Position numbers and translations under genes: made by a program. Shown piece by piece: positions 30,109 to 40,738 of a stretch of 64,000 nucleotides of DNA. Each line of letters starts with the position of its first letter. Position 1 is the stretch's first letter. Location: assembly GCF_000739995.1 (NCBI RefSeq), contig NZ_BBJX01000004.1, forward strand, positions 186,001 to 250,000. The letters are read 5' to 3'. The notes beneath the pieces were generated by a model that was given only the letters and a program-made list of their open reading frames with translations, did not search any database and was not told the DNA's origin. The DNA is from Comamonas granuli NBRC 101663 (GTDB lineage Bacteria > Pseudomonadota > Gammaproteobacteria > Burkholderiales > Burkholderiaceae_C).

Positions 30109-30939
30109 ATGACCACTACCATTTCCTCGGAATCCGCCGCCAAGAAGAACGTCGCCAAACTCCAGCGCGCCATCGTCGACGGGCTGGAAGATATCAAGGC
30201 GCAAGACATCCAGGTCTTCAACACCGAGCACCTCTCGCCCCTGTTCGAGCGGGTCATCGTGGCATCGGGCACCTCCAACCGCCAGACCAAGGCCCTGGCC
30301 GCGAGCGTGATCGACAAGGTGCGCGAAGCGGGCTTCCCCAAGCCGCGCGTGGAAGGCGAGGACAACGGCGAATGGATCATCGTGGACTGCGGTGCGGCCG
30401 TGGCCCATGTCATGCAGCCCGCCATCCGCCAGTACTACCGGCTGGAGGAGCTGTGGGGCGAGGTGCCCGTGCGCCTCAAGCTCGGCGCGGCCAAGCCCGT
30501 CGCGGTCAAGAAGGCCCCCGCCAAGGCAGCAGGCACGGCCCCCGCCGCGAAGAAGGCGGCTGCCAAGAAGGCCCCCGCCAAGAAGACCGCTGCCCCCAAG
30601 ACCGCCGCCACCAAGACGGCGGCCGCCAAGACCGCAGCCGCGCCCAAGGCCCCGGCCCGGCGCACAGCCCAGTCCGCGGCCCCATCGACCGCCAAGCCGG
30701 CCGCCAAGCGGGCGACCAAGCCCGCTGCCGGGTCTGCCGCCAAGCCCGCAGCCAAGGCGCCCGCCCGCAAGACCGCCTCCACCACGGCGCGCAAGACGGC
30801 CGCCCCGCGCGCCGGCACGACCGCGGTGCAAAAGCTGGTGGTCCAGCCGCGCAAGGCAGCGGCCCCGGCCAAGGCCGGCGCGGCGGCCAAGGCGCCCGCC
30901 CGCAAGGCCCCGGCACGCAAGAGCGCCGCCCCGCGCTGA
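30109..30939 (+). CDS. rsfS: Ribosomal silencing factor RsfS with histone-H1-like tail
   Basis: A 276-aa protein. Residues 14 to about 123 are a normal RsfS (Iojap) domain (VDGLEDIKAQDIQVFN, ASGTSNRQTKALA, WIIVDCGAAVAHVM, YRLEELWGEVP), which binds ribosomal protein L14 and blocks subunit joining in starvation. Residues from about 124 to the end, some 150 aa, are almost only Ala, Lys and Pro with Arg/Thr/Ser, in repeats of the KKAPAKKTAA type. They resemble bacterial histone-H1-like or AlgP/PhaF tails. Typical RsfS is about 105-120 aa, so the tail more than doubles the protein. The start at 30109 is the ATG nearest the domain. It precedes rlmH by 21 bases, the usual pair. Confidence 0.92.
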   Translation: MTTTISSESAAKKNVAKLQRAIVDGLEDIKAQDIQVFNTEHLSPLFERVIVASGTSNRQTKALAASVIDKVREAGFPKPRVEGEDNGEWIIVDCGAAVAHVMQPAIRQYYRLEELWGEVPVRLKLGAAKPVAVKKAPAKAAGTAPAAKKAAAKKAPAKKTAAPKTAATKTAAAKTAAAPKAPARRTAQSAAPSTAKPAAKRATKPAAGSAAKPAAKAPARKTASTTARKTAAPRAGTTAVQKLVVQPRKAAAPAKAGAAAKAPARKAPARKSAAPR

Positions 30940-30960
30940 TCCCCGGAAAGCCCAGGCACC

Positions 30961-31428
30961 ATGCGGCTGCTCATCGTCGCCGTGGGGCAGCGCGTGCCTG
31001 ACTGGGCCGCCAGCGCCTACGAGGACTACGCCAAGCGCTTCCCGCCCGAGCTCAAGGTCGAGCTCAAGGCCGTGAAGACCGAACCGCGCGGCTCCAAGAC
31101 GCTCGAAGTGCTGCTGGCGGCCGAGCGCGAGCGCATCAGCGCCGCCATTCCGCGCGGTGCGCGCACCGTGGTGCTGGACGAGCGCGGCACCGCCCTCACG
31201 ACCAAGGCCCTGGCCGCACGGCTGCAGGCCTGGCAGCTCGAAGGCGACGACGTGGCCCTGGTCATCGGCGGCCCCGACGGCACGGACCCCGGCCTGCGCC
31301 AGGCAGCGCACGAGCGCATCCGCCTGTCGGACCTGACCCTGCCGCACGCCATGGTGCGCGTGCTGCTCATCGAGCAGCTCTACCGCGCCTGGTCGCTCAA
31401 TGCGGGGCACCCCTACCACCGCGAATGA
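30961..31428 (+). CDS. rlmH: 23S rRNA (pseudouridine1915-N3)-methyltransferase RlmH
   Basis: SPOUT-fold methyltransferase acting on pseudouridine 1915 in helix 69 of 23S rRNA; 155 aa, the family length. [16 protein letters not shown], the SAM-knot loop [12 protein letters not shown] and the C-terminal [13 protein letters not shown] are signatures. It follows rsfS closely, so both ribosome-acting proteins are probably made from one transcript. Confidence 0.97.
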   Translation: MRLLIVAVGQRVPDWAASAYEDYAKRFPPELKVELKAVKTEPRGSKTLEVLLAAERERISAAIPRGARTVVLDERGTALTTKALAARLQAWQLEGDDVALVIGGPDGTDPGLRQAAHERIRLSDLTLPHAMVRVLLIEQLYRAWSLNAGHPYHRE

Positions 31429-31452
31429 CCGGCCTGGGCCATGCAGGGGGAC

Positions 31453-31513
31453 TCCTGTATTCATAGCTGCCAGCGCTTGCTGGATAAGCCCTGGGGCCTG
31501 ATTTGACCCAAAA
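31453..31513 (+). repeat. Dispersed hairpin repeat copy between rlmH and maf
   Basis: Reads TGTATTCATAGCTGCCAGCG, CTTGCTGGATAAGC, CCTGGGGCCTGATTTGACCC. It has the family core TCATAGCTG, CAGCGCTTG, ATAAGC, GGGGCC. It ends 8 bases before the maf start codon. Confidence 0.65.
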
Positions 31514-31520
31514 TACTGCC

Positions 31521-32135
31521 ATGCCCGACTTCATCTACCTCGCCTCGCAAAGTCCCCGGCGCAGCCAGTTGCTCGACCAGATCGGCGTGCCCCACCGGCT
31601 GCTGGTGCCCAATGCGCCGGGCGACGTGGCCGAGGACACCGAGGCCCTGGAGCAAGTGCTCCCGGGGGAGGCGCCCGCGGCCTATGTGGAGCGCGTCACC
31701 GCCCTCAAGCTCGACGCCGCCGTGCAGCGCCTGGCGCGCCGGGGCCTGGCACCCGCGCCCATCCTGTGCTCGGACACCACCGTCGCCCTGGACGGCCGCA
31801 TCTTCGGCAAACCCGAGACGGCGGACGACGCGCGCAGCATGCTGGCCCGGCTCGCGGGCCGCGAGCACCACGTGCTCACGGCCGTGGCCGTGCAGGCCGG
31901 CGCGCAGCGCTTTGCGGCGCTGTCGGTGTCGCAGGTGCGCTTCGGCACGCTGAGCCCTGCGCAGATCGATGCCTACGTGGCCAGCGGCGAGCCCATGGGC
32001 AAGGCGGGGGCCTACGGCATCCAGGGCGCGGCGGCGGCCTTCATCGCGCACATGAGCGGCAGTTATTCGGGCATCATGGGGCTGCCGTTGTACGAGACGG
32101 CCTGCCTGCTGCGCAGCGCAGGCTATTCCATCTGA
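31521..32135 (+). CDS. maf: Maf-like nucleoside triphosphate pyrophosphatase
   Basis: A 204-aa Maf-family house-cleaning enzyme that hydrolyses non-canonical or excess NTPs. [17 protein letters not shown] is the substrate-binding N-terminus, and [16 protein letters not shown] and [13 protein letters not shown] are further signatures. The sequence looks like the YhdE group (dTTP/UTP pyrophosphatase). The ATG at 31521 was chosen over an upstream TTG that lies inside the repeat copy. It precedes rng by 5 bases, the standard maf-rng pair. Confidence 0.93.
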   Translation: MPDFIYLASQSPRRSQLLDQIGVPHRLLVPNAPGDVAEDTEALEQVLPGEAPAAYVERVTALKLDAAVQRLARRGLAPAPILCSDTTVALDGRIFGKPETADDARSMLARLAGREHHVLTAVAVQAGAQRFAALSVSQVRFGTLSPAQIDAYVASGEPMGKAGAYGIQGAAAAFIAHMSGSYSGIMGLPLYETACLLRSAGYSI

Positions 32136-32140
32136 ACACC

Positions 32141-33628
32141 ATGCAGCAAGACATCCTGATCAACTGGTCCCCGCAGGAGACGCGCGTCGCCGTGGTCGAG
32201 CACGGCGCCGTGCAGGAGCTGCACATCGAGCGCACGCTCGAGCGCGGTCTGGTGGGCAACATCTACCTGGGCAAGGTCTCGCGCGTGCTGCCGGGCATGC
32301 AGTCGGCCTTCGTCGACATCGGCCTGGAGCGCGCGGCCTTTCTGCATGTGGCCGACGTGTGGCAGCGCCAGGAGGGCGGCGAGGCGCCCCCGTTCGCGCG
32401 CCGCAACGACCCGCCCGTGCCCATCGAAAAGCAGGTGTTCGAGGGCCAGCCACTCATGGTGCAGGTCATCAAGGACCCCATCGGCAGCAAGGGCGCGCGC
32501 CTGTCCACGCAGATCAGCGTTGCCGGGCGCCTGCTGGTGTACCTGCCGCAGGACGACCATGTGGGCGTCTCGCAGAAGATTCCGCTGGCCGAGCGCGACG
32601 CGCTGCGCGCACGCCTGCAGGCCCTGGTGGGCGACAAGGCCAGCGGCGGGGGCGGCGGCTTCATCCTGCGCACCAACGGCGAAGACGCCAGCGACGCCGA
32701 ACTGGCCGAGGACATCGCCTACCTGCGCAAGACCTGGGCGCGCATCCGCGAGACCGCGCTGCGCCAGAGCGCGGGCTCGCTGCTGCACCAGGACCTGGAC
32801 CTGCTGCAGCGCGTGCTGCGCGACCTGACCAGCGAGCACACGCAAAGCATGCGCATCGACTCGCTCGAGCAGTTCCAGCGCCTGCGCGCCTTCGGCCAGG
32901 AGTTCATGCCCCAGGCGGCGGCCAAGCTGCAGCACTATCGTGGCGAGCGGCCCATCTTCGACCTCTACGCCATCGACGAGGAAATCACGCGTGCGCTGGG
33001 CCGGCGCGTGGACCTGAAGTCCGGCGGCTACCTCATCATCGATCAGACCGAGGCGCTCACCACCATCGACGTCAACACCGGCGGCTACGTGGGCGCGCGC
33101 AACTTCGACGACACCATCTTCAAGACCAACCTGGAGGCGGCCGGCGCCATCGCGCGCCAGCTGCGCCTGCGCAACCTGGGCGGCATCATCATCGTGGACT
33201 TCATCGACATGGTGCGCGAAGACCACCAGCAGGCCGTGCTGGCCGAGCTGCGCAAGCACCTGGCGCGCGACCGCGTCAAGACCATGGCTGGGGGCTTCTC
33301 GCAACTGGGCCTGCTGGAGATGACCCGCAAGCGCACGCGCGAGTCGCTGGCGCACATGCTGTGCGAACCCTGCCCCTGCTGCCAGGGCCGCGGCGCCGTG
33401 CGCACTGCGCGCAGCGTGGCCTACGACATCCTGCGCGAAATCCTGCGCGAGGCGCGCCAGTTCAACCCGCGCGAATTCCGCGTGGTGGCCGCGCCCCAGG
33501 TCGTGGAACTGCTGCTGGACGAAGAGAGCACGCACCTGGCCGGGCTGTCGGACTTCATCCGCAAACCCATCTCGCTGCAGGCGGACACGGCGCTGGGGCA
33601 GGAGCAGTACGACATCGTGCTGCTGTGA
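32141..33628 (+). CDS. rng: Ribonuclease G
   Basis: Endoribonuclease of the RNase E/G family that matures 16S rRNA 5' ends and degrades mRNA; 495 aa. An embedded S1 domain lies near 40-130 (GLVGNIYLGKVSRVLPGMQ). The metal-binding Asp residues are in TTIDVNTGGYVG and IVDFIDM, and a Zn-link type Cys cluster is present in CEPCPCC. It lacks the long C-terminal degradosome scaffold of RNase E, which identifies it as RNase G. The ATG at 32141 gives MQQDILINWSPQETR. Confidence 0.96.
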   Translation: MQQDILINWSPQETRVAVVEHGAVQELHIERTLERGLVGNIYLGKVSRVLPGMQSAFVDIGLERAAFLHVADVWQRQEGGEAPPFARRNDPPVPIEKQVFEGQPLMVQVIKDPIGSKGARLSTQISVAGRLLVYLPQDDHVGVSQKIPLAERDALRARLQALVGDKASGGGGGFILRTNGEDASDAELAEDIAYLRKTWARIRETALRQSAGSLLHQDLDLLQRVLRDLTSEHTQSMRIDSLEQFQRLRAFGQEFMPQAAAKLQHYRGERPIFDLYAIDEEITRALGRRVDLKSGGYLIIDQTEALTTIDVNTGGYVGARNFDDTIFKTNLEAAGAIARQLRLRNLGGIIIVDFIDMVREDHQQAVLAELRKHLARDRVKTMAGGFSQLGLLEMTRKRTRESLAHMLCEPCPCCQGRGAVRTARSVAYDILREILREARQFNPREFRVVAAPQVVELLLDEESTHLAGLSDFIRKPISLQADTALGQEQYDIVLL

Positions 33629-33800
33629 GAATCGGATTTTGCACACAAGCCCTGTTTGAGGTAACCGCAGACGCTGCCGTGCATGTCCGGGCAACACCCG
33701 AAACGGTTTGCGAATCACACCGATGCCCGTCGACACCAGCGGGTCAACTCCAGTCCGCCTCCATACGATTTCCTGACGCAGGCGCCGTCAGGCTTCCACC

Positions 33801-35351
33801 ATGGACACCAACACCCTCTCGCGCAGCATCCTCGCCCTGCTGGCCTGGGCCATCGCCTGGGCCGCGATGGTCGGGCTGGAGGGCCGGCTGGACCTGGCCA
33901 ACCTGGCCATGCTGCTGGTGCTGGCTTCGGCGCTGTCTGCCCTCTGGCTCCCCGGCTGGACGAGCATGGTGGCCAGCGCGGTGGCGGTGCTGGCCTTCAA
34001 CTGGTTCTTTGTCCCCCGCAAATTCGCCTTCACCGTCGATCTTCACCAGAACGCGCTGCTGCTGGTGGTCCTGTTGCTGGTGAACTGGATCATCGCGGGA
34101 CTGGTGATCCGCCAGCGCCACCTGGCCGAGGCCGCGCACACCGTGGCGGCGCGGGAAGCACGGCTGCGCCAGTGGGGCGACACGCTGCGCGACGCCAGCG
34201 ACCCGGCTGCCCATGCGGCGGCGCTGCGCACTGCGCTGCAGGAAGCCACCGGGAGCACGGTGGCCGTGACGGTGCTGCGCGCGCTGGGCAGCCCGCCTGA
34301 TGGCGCCGCGGCCCTGCAGTTGGGCGAGCCGGACGAAGAACAGCGCGCGGGCCTGGCCCTGTGTGTGCGCGAGGGGCGGCCCATGGGCGCGGGCAGTGGC
34401 CGCTACGACGAGCTGCCCGACGCCTACCTGCCCCTGCGCGGCCGGGGCGTGACCCTGGGGGCTGCACTGATCACCGGTCTGGCCCGCCACCCGCAGGGGC
34501 CCGAATTGCGCCCCCACCTGCAGGCGCTGTGCGACCAAATGGGCAGCGCCTTGCACCGCTCGCTGATCGCGGCGCACGAGCAGCAGGCCCGCGATCAGGC
34601 GCAGCTGCAGGCCACCCGCAATGCCCTGCTGGCGGCCATCTCGCACGACTACCGCACACCGCTGGCCACCATCATGGGCGCGGCCTCCGCCCTGCAGGAA
34701 CAGGGCGAGCGCATGGACGGTGCGCAGCGCCAGCGGCTGGCTGCCGGCATCGTCGAAGAAAGCGAGCGGCTGGCGCGGCTGACCGACAACACCCTGCAAC
34801 TGGCGCGGCTGGATGCGCCGGCGGTGCAGTTGCGCTGCGACTGGGAGTCGGCCGAAGAGATCGTCGGCGCGGTGCTGCGCCGCGCCCGGCGCGGCCCCGG
34901 GGGCGCGCGCGTGCGCGCCTGGGTGGAGCCCGATCTGCCCTTGCTGTGGTGCGATGCGATCCTGGTGTCGCAGCTGCTGGACAACCTGCTGGACAACGGC
35001 CTGAAGTACAGCCCGGCCGATGCTCCGGTGGAGCTGCACGCCACGCGTGACGGCGAGTGCCTGGTGCTGGCCGTGAGTGACCGCGGCCCCGGTATCGCGC
35101 CGGCCTGGCAAGAGAAAGTGTTCGAGGTGTTCCAACGCGGCGACACGGATCCCGCGGGGCCCCATGCGGACGCGGGTCGGGGGGCCGGCGTGGGCCTGGC
35201 CGTGTGCCGCGCCATCGCCCGCGCACACCGGGGCGAGCTGCTGCTGCGCCCGCGCGCCGAAGGCGGCTGCCGCTTTGAATGCCGGCTGCCGCTGCGCGGC
35301 GCAGGCCCGCCGCCACCGTCGGCGCCGGCGGCCCCGGAGAGCCCGCCATGA
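33801..35351 (+). CDS. KdpD-like sensor histidine kinase lacking the KdpD/USP sensor domains
   Basis: A 516-aa membrane histidine kinase. Four hydrophobic segments (about 10-103) contain FNWFFVPRKFAFTVD, the DUF4118 signature of KdpD. A GAF-like linker runs from about 120 to 255. The phospho-acceptor is His282 in ISHDYRTPL, followed by the N box LLDNLLDNGLKYS and the G1 box SDRGPGI. It therefore equals the C-terminal half of KdpD and lacks the cytoplasmic KdpD and universal-stress domains (full KdpD is near 900 aa). The stop overlaps the response regulator start by 4 bases, and kup follows. The signal is likely potassium-related, but that is inferred from neighbours. Confidence 0.88.
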   Translation: MDTNTLSRSILALLAWAIAWAAMVGLEGRLDLANLAMLLVLASALSALWLPGWTSMVASAVAVLAFNWFFVPRKFAFTVDLHQNALLLVVLLLVNWIIAGLVIRQRHLAEAAHTVAAREARLRQWGDTLRDASDPAAHAAALRTALQEATGSTVAVTVLRALGSPPDGAAALQLGEPDEEQRAGLALCVREGRPMGAGSGRYDELPDAYLPLRGRGVTLGAALITGLARHPQGPELRPHLQALCDQMGSALHRSLIAAHEQQARDQAQLQATRNALLAAISHDYRTPLATIMGAASALQEQGERMDGAQRQRLAAGIVEESERLARLTDNTLQLARLDAPAVQLRCDWESAEEIVGAVLRRARRGPGGARVRAWVEPDLPLLWCDAILVSQLLDNLLDNGLKYSPADAPVELHATRDGECLVLAVSDRGPGIAPAWQEKVFEVFQRGDTDPAGPHADAGRGAGVGLAVCRAIARAHRGELLLRPRAEGGCRFECRLPLRGAGPPPPSAPAAPESPP

Positions 35352-36058
35352 GCCGCCACATCCTGCTGGTGGAGGACGACCGGGTGCTGCGCAGCGCGCT
35401 GCGCGAGGCCTTGGCCATCGAGGGCTACGCCGTGCGGACGGCAGCCAGCCTGGCCGACGCCCGGGCGCAACTGCAGCACCTGCCGCCCGGCGAGGCCATC
35501 GACCTGGTGCTGCTGGACCTGGGCTTGCCCGATGGTGATGGTCAGGTGCTGCTGGCCGAGCTGCGCCGCAGCAGCCATACGCCCGTCATCGTGATCTCGG
35601 CCCGCGAGGCCGAAGGCCAGAAGATTCGCCTGCTGGACGAAGGGGCCGACGACTACCTGGTCAAGCCTTTCGGCATCGGCGAGCTGCTGGCGCGCATGCG
35701 CGTGGCCCTGCGCCACCGCGGGCGCAGCAGCCAGCCGGCGCTGCTGCGCTACCGCCACGGCCCGCTCACGGTGGACCTGAAGACCCGCCGCGTGCGGCGG
35801 GCCGATGCCGACGTGCACCTCACACCCACCGAATATGCCCTGCTCGCACGGCTGGTGCGCCAGGCCGGCCAGGTGGTCACGCACCGCCAACTGCTGGCCG
35901 ACGTGTGGGGTGCCGAGCACACCGAACAGACCCATTACCTGCGCCTGTACATGGGCCAACTGCGCGCCAAGCTCGAGGCCGACAGCGCCGACCCGCAGCA
36001 CCTGCTGACCGAGCCCGGCGTGGGCTACCGCCTGGCCGAGCCGGACGCCATCGACTGA
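35348..36058 (+). CDS. KdpE-like OmpR-family response regulator
   Basis: A 236-aa response regulator. The receiver domain has acidic pocket Glu9/Asp10/Asp11, phospho-acceptor Asp57 ([11 protein letters not shown]), switch Ser84 and Lys106 (DDYLVKP). The C-terminal winged helix reads [17 protein letters not shown] and ends VGYRL. It is closest in style to KdpE. The start overlaps the kinase stop (ATGA), so the two are coupled. The likely target is kup, 76 bases downstream, although no operator can be identified from one site. Confidence 0.92.
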   Translation: MSRHILLVEDDRVLRSALREALAIEGYAVRTAASLADARAQLQHLPPGEAIDLVLLDLGLPDGDGQVLLAELRRSSHTPVIVISAREAEGQKIRLLDEGADDYLVKPFGIGELLARMRVALRHRGRSSQPALLRYRHGPLTVDLKTRRVRRADADVHLTPTEYALLARLVRQAGQVVTHRQLLADVWGAEHTEQTHYLRLYMGQLRAKLEADSADPQHLLTEPGVGYRLAEPDAID

Positions 36059-36134
36059 GCGCAACGCGGGGCGCTTATGCGTTCCTGATGCGCGGCGGCG
36101 CATCGTGGCAGCCTTGTGCATCCACGGAGGTTCC

Positions 36135-38048
36135 ATGCAGCACCCCCGCACCGCCGCCTTGCCCGGCGCAGCTTCCCCCACCGGCGGCCCACAGGGCCTC
36201 GCCGCCCTCACGCTGGCCGCCATCGGCGTCGTCTATGGCGATATCGGCACCAGCCCGCTTTACACCGTCAAGGAGATATTTGCGCCGCACACCGGCGTGC
36301 CGCTGGATGCACCGCATCTGGTCGGCGCGGTCTCCACGATCTTCTGGGCGCTGATGCTGGTGGTCACGCTCAAGTACGTGGTCCTGATCCTGCGCGCCGA
36401 CAACCACGGCGAGGGCGGCGGCCTGGCGCTGACGGCGCTCGCCGCCCGCGCCGTGGAACAGCGCCCGGCCCTGCGCCGCGGCCTGCTGTTGCTGGGCGTG
36501 TTCGGCGCCACGCTGTTCTATGGCGACAGCCTGATCACCCCGGCCATCTCGGTGCTCGGCGCCATGGAAGGGCTGGAGGTGCTGACCCCGGCGCTCAACC
36601 CCTGGGTGGTGCCGGCCACCGTGGCCATCCTGATCGGCCTGTTCCTCATGCAGCGCTTCGGCACGGCGGTGGTGGGGCGCTTCTTCGGTCCGATCATCGT
36701 GCTGTGGTTCACCGTGCTCGGCGCGGTGGGCGCCTGGCACATCGCGCAGGAGCCGGCGATCCTGGCGGCCCTGAATCCGCTGCACGCCTGGGGGTTCCTG
36801 TCCGCGCGCGGCTGGCAGGTCTTCGCGGCGGTGGGTGCCATCGTGCTGGCCCTGACCGGCGCCGAGGCGCTGTACGCCGACATGGGCCACTTCGGCCGCA
36901 GGCCGATCCAGATCGCCTGGACCGGCCTGGTGCTGCCCAGCCTGGCACTGAACTACCTGGGCCAGGGTGCGCTGCTGATGGGCGACCCAGCGGCGATCCA
37001 GAACCCCTTCTACCGCCAGTTCCCCGAGGCCTGGCTGCTGCCCGCGCTGGTGCTGGCCACGCTGGCCGCCATCATCGCTTCGCAAGCCGTCATCTCCGGC
37101 ACATACTCACTGACCAAGCAAGCCATCCAGCTCGGCTTTCTGCCGCGCATGCGGGTGCGCTACACCAGCGCGCGCGAGATGGGGCAGATCTACATGCCCG
37201 GTGTCAACTGGGCTCTGCTGGCTGGCGTGCTGACGGTGGTGCTGTTCTTCCGCAGCTCGTCGGCGCTGGCCAGCGCCTACGGCATCGCCGTGACGCTGAC
37301 CATGATGATCACCACCGTGCTGACCTACTTCGTGGTGCGCGAGGGCTGGCGCCTGCCGGCGCCGGTCGCCATCGGCGCCACCGCGTTCTTCCTGGCCATC
37401 GACGCGCTGCTGGTCGCCGGCTGCGCCATCAAGTTCCTCGACGGCGGCTGGTTCCCGCTCACGCTGGGCCTGCTGCTGTTCGTGCTGATGAGCACCTGGC
37501 GGCGGGGGCGTGAACTGCTGATGGACAGCATCCGCCGCGACGGCCTGCCGCTGCAGGACTTCATCGCCCAGCTCGATCCACGCAGCGTCCACCGTGCCGA
37601 ACGCACCGCCGTGTACGCGGTGGCCGACCCCGACACCGTGCCGCAGGCCCTGCTGCACAACCTCAAGCACAACCAGGTGCTGCATGCACGCAATGTCATC
37701 CTCACGGTGCGCTTCTACGACGTGCCCTGGATACCGATGGAACGCCGGGTGGACGTGCAGGCGCTGGACCACGGCTTCTGGCGGGTGCAGGTGAACTACG
37801 GCTTCATGAACACGCCCGACATACCGAAGGCGCTGGAACTGACCGCCTCGCACGGGCTGGCGGTGCCGCTGTTCGAGACCAGCTACTTCCTCAGCCGCGA
37901 GACCGTGGTGCCCACACCGGGCAGCGGCATGGCGAACTGGCGCGAGAAGCTGTTTGCCACCATGAGCCAGAACGCTGGCGGGGTGGTGGAGTTCTTCCGC
38001 CTGCCCGGCAACGCGGTGGTGGAGCTGGGCACGCGGGTGCCGATCTGA
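36135..38048 (+). CDS. kup: Kup-family potassium uptake protein
   Basis: A 637-aa K+/H+ symporter of the KUP/HAK/KT family. [16 protein letters not shown] at about 32-47 is the family signature. [12 protein letters not shown], the 12 predicted membrane helices in the first 430 residues and the cytoplasmic C-terminal domain complete it. A strong GGAGG five bases before the ATG fixes the start at 36135; an upstream in-frame GTG has no such site. Its position behind the KdpD/KdpE-like pair suggests regulated potassium uptake without a Kdp ATPase at this locus. Confidence 0.95.
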   Translation: MQHPRTAALPGAASPTGGPQGLAALTLAAIGVVYGDIGTSPLYTVKEIFAPHTGVPLDAPHLVGAVSTIFWALMLVVTLKYVVLILRADNHGEGGGLALTALAARAVEQRPALRRGLLLLGVFGATLFYGDSLITPAISVLGAMEGLEVLTPALNPWVVPATVAILIGLFLMQRFGTAVVGRFFGPIIVLWFTVLGAVGAWHIAQEPAILAALNPLHAWGFLSARGWQVFAAVGAIVLALTGAEALYADMGHFGRRPIQIAWTGLVLPSLALNYLGQGALLMGDPAAIQNPFYRQFPEAWLLPALVLATLAAIIASQAVISGTYSLTKQAIQLGFLPRMRVRYTSAREMGQIYMPGVNWALLAGVLTVVLFFRSSSALASAYGIAVTLTMMITTVLTYFVVREGWRLPAPVAIGATAFFLAIDALLVAGCAIKFLDGGWFPLTLGLLLFVLMSTWRRGRELLMDSIRRDGLPLQDFIAQLDPRSVHRAERTAVYAVADPDTVPQALLHNLKHNQVLHARNVILTVRFYDVPWIPMERRVDVQALDHGFWRVQVNYGFMNTPDIPKALELTASHGLAVPLFETSYFLSRETVVPTPGSGMANWREKLFATMSQNAGGVVEFFRLPGNAVVELGTRVPI

Positions 38049-38121
38049 GGCTCGGAGGGGGAGAAACCATGCCGCGACACCTGAAGCCGCGATCGGCCGC
38101 CCACGCCAGCCGCCCCAGGCC

Positions 38122-40713
38122 TCACTCCGCCAGCGCCTGCAGCAGCTCGGTCTCGATGGCGATCTGCTGCGGGGCGTCCTGCAGCTCGGCGCCCTGGATC
38201 AGGAAGGTGTCTTCCACGCGCTCGCCCAGGGTGCTGACCTTGGCGAGCTGCACGCTGAGCTTGTGGCGCGCGAGCACGCGGGCCACGAGGTAGAGCAGGC
38301 CGGCGCGGTCGCTGGCCGAGATGCCCAGCAGCCAGCGCTGGGCCTTTTCGTCGGGGCGCAGGGTGACGCGCGGGGTGATGGGAAAGCTCTTGACGCGGCG
38401 CGACACGCGCTTGCGCCCTGGCTCGGGCAGGGGGCCCTGCTGCTGGATGGCCTGGCTGAGGTCGTTCTCCACCATGTGCGTGAGCTCGCGGTAATGCCCC
38501 TGCAGCGTGGGGCTGACGACCTGGAAGGTGTCGAGCGCATAGCCGTTGTGCGCCGTGTGCACGCGCGCGTCCAGGATGGAGAAGCCCGCGCGGTCGAAGT
38601 AGCCGCAGATGCGCGCGAACAGGTCGCTCTGGTCGGGGGCGTACACCAGCACCTGCAGGCCTTCGCCGGCGAGCGACTGGCGCGCGCGCACCACGGGCTG
38701 CAGGGTGCCCACGTGGCGCGAGAGGTGGCGCGTGTGCCAGGCGATGTCGGCGGCCTCGTGGCGCATGAAGTAGCTCACGTCCAGCGTGTCCCAGAGCTTC
38801 TTGTGCGCCTCGAAGGGCAGGGCGCTGAGCGCCAGCAGCACCAGGGCCTCGCGCTTGCGCGCCTCGACGATGGCCTGGGCATCGGGCGCGCGCCCGCCCA
38901 GCACGCGCAGGGTGGCGCGGTACAGGTCTTCGAGCAGCTTGCCCTTCCAGGCGTTCCAGACCTTGGGGCTGGTGCCGCGGATGTCGGCCACGGTGAGCAG
39001 GTACAGGGCCGTGAGGTAGCGCTCATTGCCCACGCGGCGCGCAAAGGCGGTGATCACGTCGGGGTCGGAGAGATCCTGCTTCTGCGCCACCTGGCTCATG
39101 GTGAGGTGCTCGCGCACGAGAAATTCGATGAGCTGCGCATCCTCGCGCGCCACGCCGTGCTGGCGGCAGAAGCGCCGCGCCTCCATGGCGCCGATTTGCG
39201 AATGGTCGCCGCCGCGCCCCTTGCCGATGTCGTGGAACAGGGCGGCCACGAACAGCACCCAGGGCTTGTCCCAGCCGCCCGCGAGCTGCGAGCAGAACGG
39301 GTACTCGTGCGCGTGCTCGGCAATGAAGAAGCGCCGCACATTGCGCAGCACCATGAGGATGTGCTGGTCCACGGTATAGACGTGGAACAGGTCGTGCTGC
39401 ATCTGCCCCACGATGCGCCGGAACGGCCACAGGTAGCGCCCCAGCACCGAGGTCTGGTTCATGAGCCGCATGGCGTGCGTGATGCCCGTGGGCTGCTGCA
39501 GGATGCGCAGGAAGGCGGCGCGGTTGACCGGGTCGCGCCGGAAGGCCGCGTCCATCACGCTGCGCGCGTTGTAGAGCGCGCGCAGCGTGCGCGCCGAGAG
39601 GTTCTGCAGCCCGGTGGAGCTTTGGTAGAGCAGAAAGGTCTCGAGGATGGCGTGCGGGTCGCGCTGGTACAGGTCGTCGCTGGCGACTTCGATCAGGCCG
39701 TTCTTGTCCAGGAAGCGCGCGTCGATGCGCTGCGGGGCCTGGGTGGGCGGATTGAGCCGCTCGTCGATGTTGAGCAGCAGAATCTGGCTGAGCTGGGTGA
39801 CCGCCTTGGCGGCCCAGTAGTAGCGGCGCATCAGCGTCTCGCTGGCGTGCATGGGCAGGCGCGCGCCCTCGGGCGTGTGGGAGCGGTAGCCGAAGGACTC
39901 GGCCACGGCAGTCTGCAGGTCGAACACCAGTCGGTCTTCGCGCCGCCCGGCCAGCAGGTGCAGGCGGGCGCGGATGAGAAACAGCAGCGCCTCGTTGCGC
40001 CGGATCTGGCGCACCTCGAACGGCGTGGCCAGGCCGCTGGCGGCCAGCTCCTCCCAGCATCGACCCAGGCCGGCAGCGCGTGCCAGCCACAGGATGATGT
40101 GCAGGTCGCGCAGGCCCCCGGGCGACTCCTTGCAATTGGGCTCCAGGGCGTAGGGCGTGTTCTCGTGCTTGGTGTGGCGCTGCTGCATCTCCAGCGTCTT
40201 GGCGACGAGGAAGGCGCGCGGGTCGATCTGCGCGGCCAGCGCGTGCTCGAAGTGGGCGAACAGCGCGGCATCGCCGCAGATGCGGCGCGCCTCCAGCAGC
40301 GAGGTCAGCACCGTGACGTCGCGCGCCGCTTCGTCCAGGCATTCCTGCGGCGTGCGCACGCTCGAGCCTATCTCCAGCCCCGCGTCCCAGCAGTCGCGGA
40401 TGAAGGCCTCGACCTGCTCGCGCACGGCGCCCGGCGCCTGCGCGCCGGCGGGCAGAAGCACGAGCACGTCGATGTCGGAGTGCGGGAACAACTGCTCGCG
40501 CCCGAAGCCGCCCACCGCCGCCAGCGCCAGGCCCTCGGGCAGGCCGGCGCGCTGCCACAGGCGGGTGAGCAGGCCGTCGGCCAGGCGCGCGCACTTGCGC
40601 AGCAGCGCGTGGATGCCGCGCGTGGACGAGCCCGGCTGCAGCAGGGTGGCCAGCAGCGCGGCCTGCTGCTGGCGGTAGGCGTCGCGCAGGGCGTGGAGCT
40701 CGCTCAGGGGCAT
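38122..40713 (-). CDS. glnD: Bifunctional uridylyltransferase / uridylyl-removing enzyme GlnD
   Basis: Glutamine sensor that uridylylates or deuridylylates PII proteins; 863 aa. The nucleotidyltransferase domain holds [17 protein letters not shown] with Asp80 and Asp82. The HD phosphohydrolase domain carries [14 protein letters not shown], and two C-terminal ACT domains start near 680 ([19 protein letters not shown]) and near 785 ([19 protein letters not shown]). All four activities look intact. It lies 25 bases downstream of map, a frequent proteobacterial pairing, and converges with kup. Confidence 0.97.
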   Translation of the reverse strand: MPLSELHALRDAYRQQQAALLATLLQPGSSTRGIHALLRKCARLADGLLTRLWQRAGLPEGLALAAVGGFGREQLFPHSDIDVLVLLPAGAQAPGAVREQVEAFIRDCWDAGLEIGSSVRTPQECLDEAARDVTVLTSLLEARRICGDAALFAHFEHALAAQIDPRAFLVAKTLEMQQRHTKHENTPYALEPNCKESPGGLRDLHIILWLARAAGLGRCWEELAASGLATPFEVRQIRRNEALLFLIRARLHLLAGRREDRLVFDLQTAVAESFGYRSHTPEGARLPMHASETLMRRYYWAAKAVTQLSQILLLNIDERLNPPTQAPQRIDARFLDKNGLIEVASDDLYQRDPHAILETFLLYQSSTGLQNLSARTLRALYNARSVMDAAFRRDPVNRAAFLRILQQPTGITHAMRLMNQTSVLGRYLWPFRRIVGQMQHDLFHVYTVDQHILMVLRNVRRFFIAEHAHEYPFCSQLAGGWDKPWVLFVAALFHDIGKGRGGDHSQIGAMEARRFCRQHGVAREDAQLIEFLVREHLTMSQVAQKQDLSDPDVITAFARRVGNERYLTALYLLTVADIRGTSPKVWNAWKGKLLEDLYRATLRVLGGRAPDAQAIVEARKREALVLLALSALPFEAHKKLWDTLDVSYFMRHEAADIAWHTRHLSRHVGTLQPVVRARQSLAGEGLQVLVYAPDQSDLFARICGYFDRAGFSILDARVHTAHNGYALDTFQVVSPTLQGHYRELTHMVENDLSQAIQQQGPLPEPGRKRVSRRVKSFPITPRVTLRPDEKAQRWLLGISASDRAGLLYLVARVLARHKLSVQLAKVSTLGERVEDTFLIQGAELQDAPQQIAIETELLQALAE

Positions 40714-40738
40714 GGCGCCATCTGCCTGCCGCGCGGGC

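Noticed and set aside
30480-30939. Possible tandem repeat or CRISPR-like array in the rsfS 3' half
   Set aside because: The repeats are irregular codons for Lys/Ala/Pro in one open frame, not direct repeats with unique spacers.
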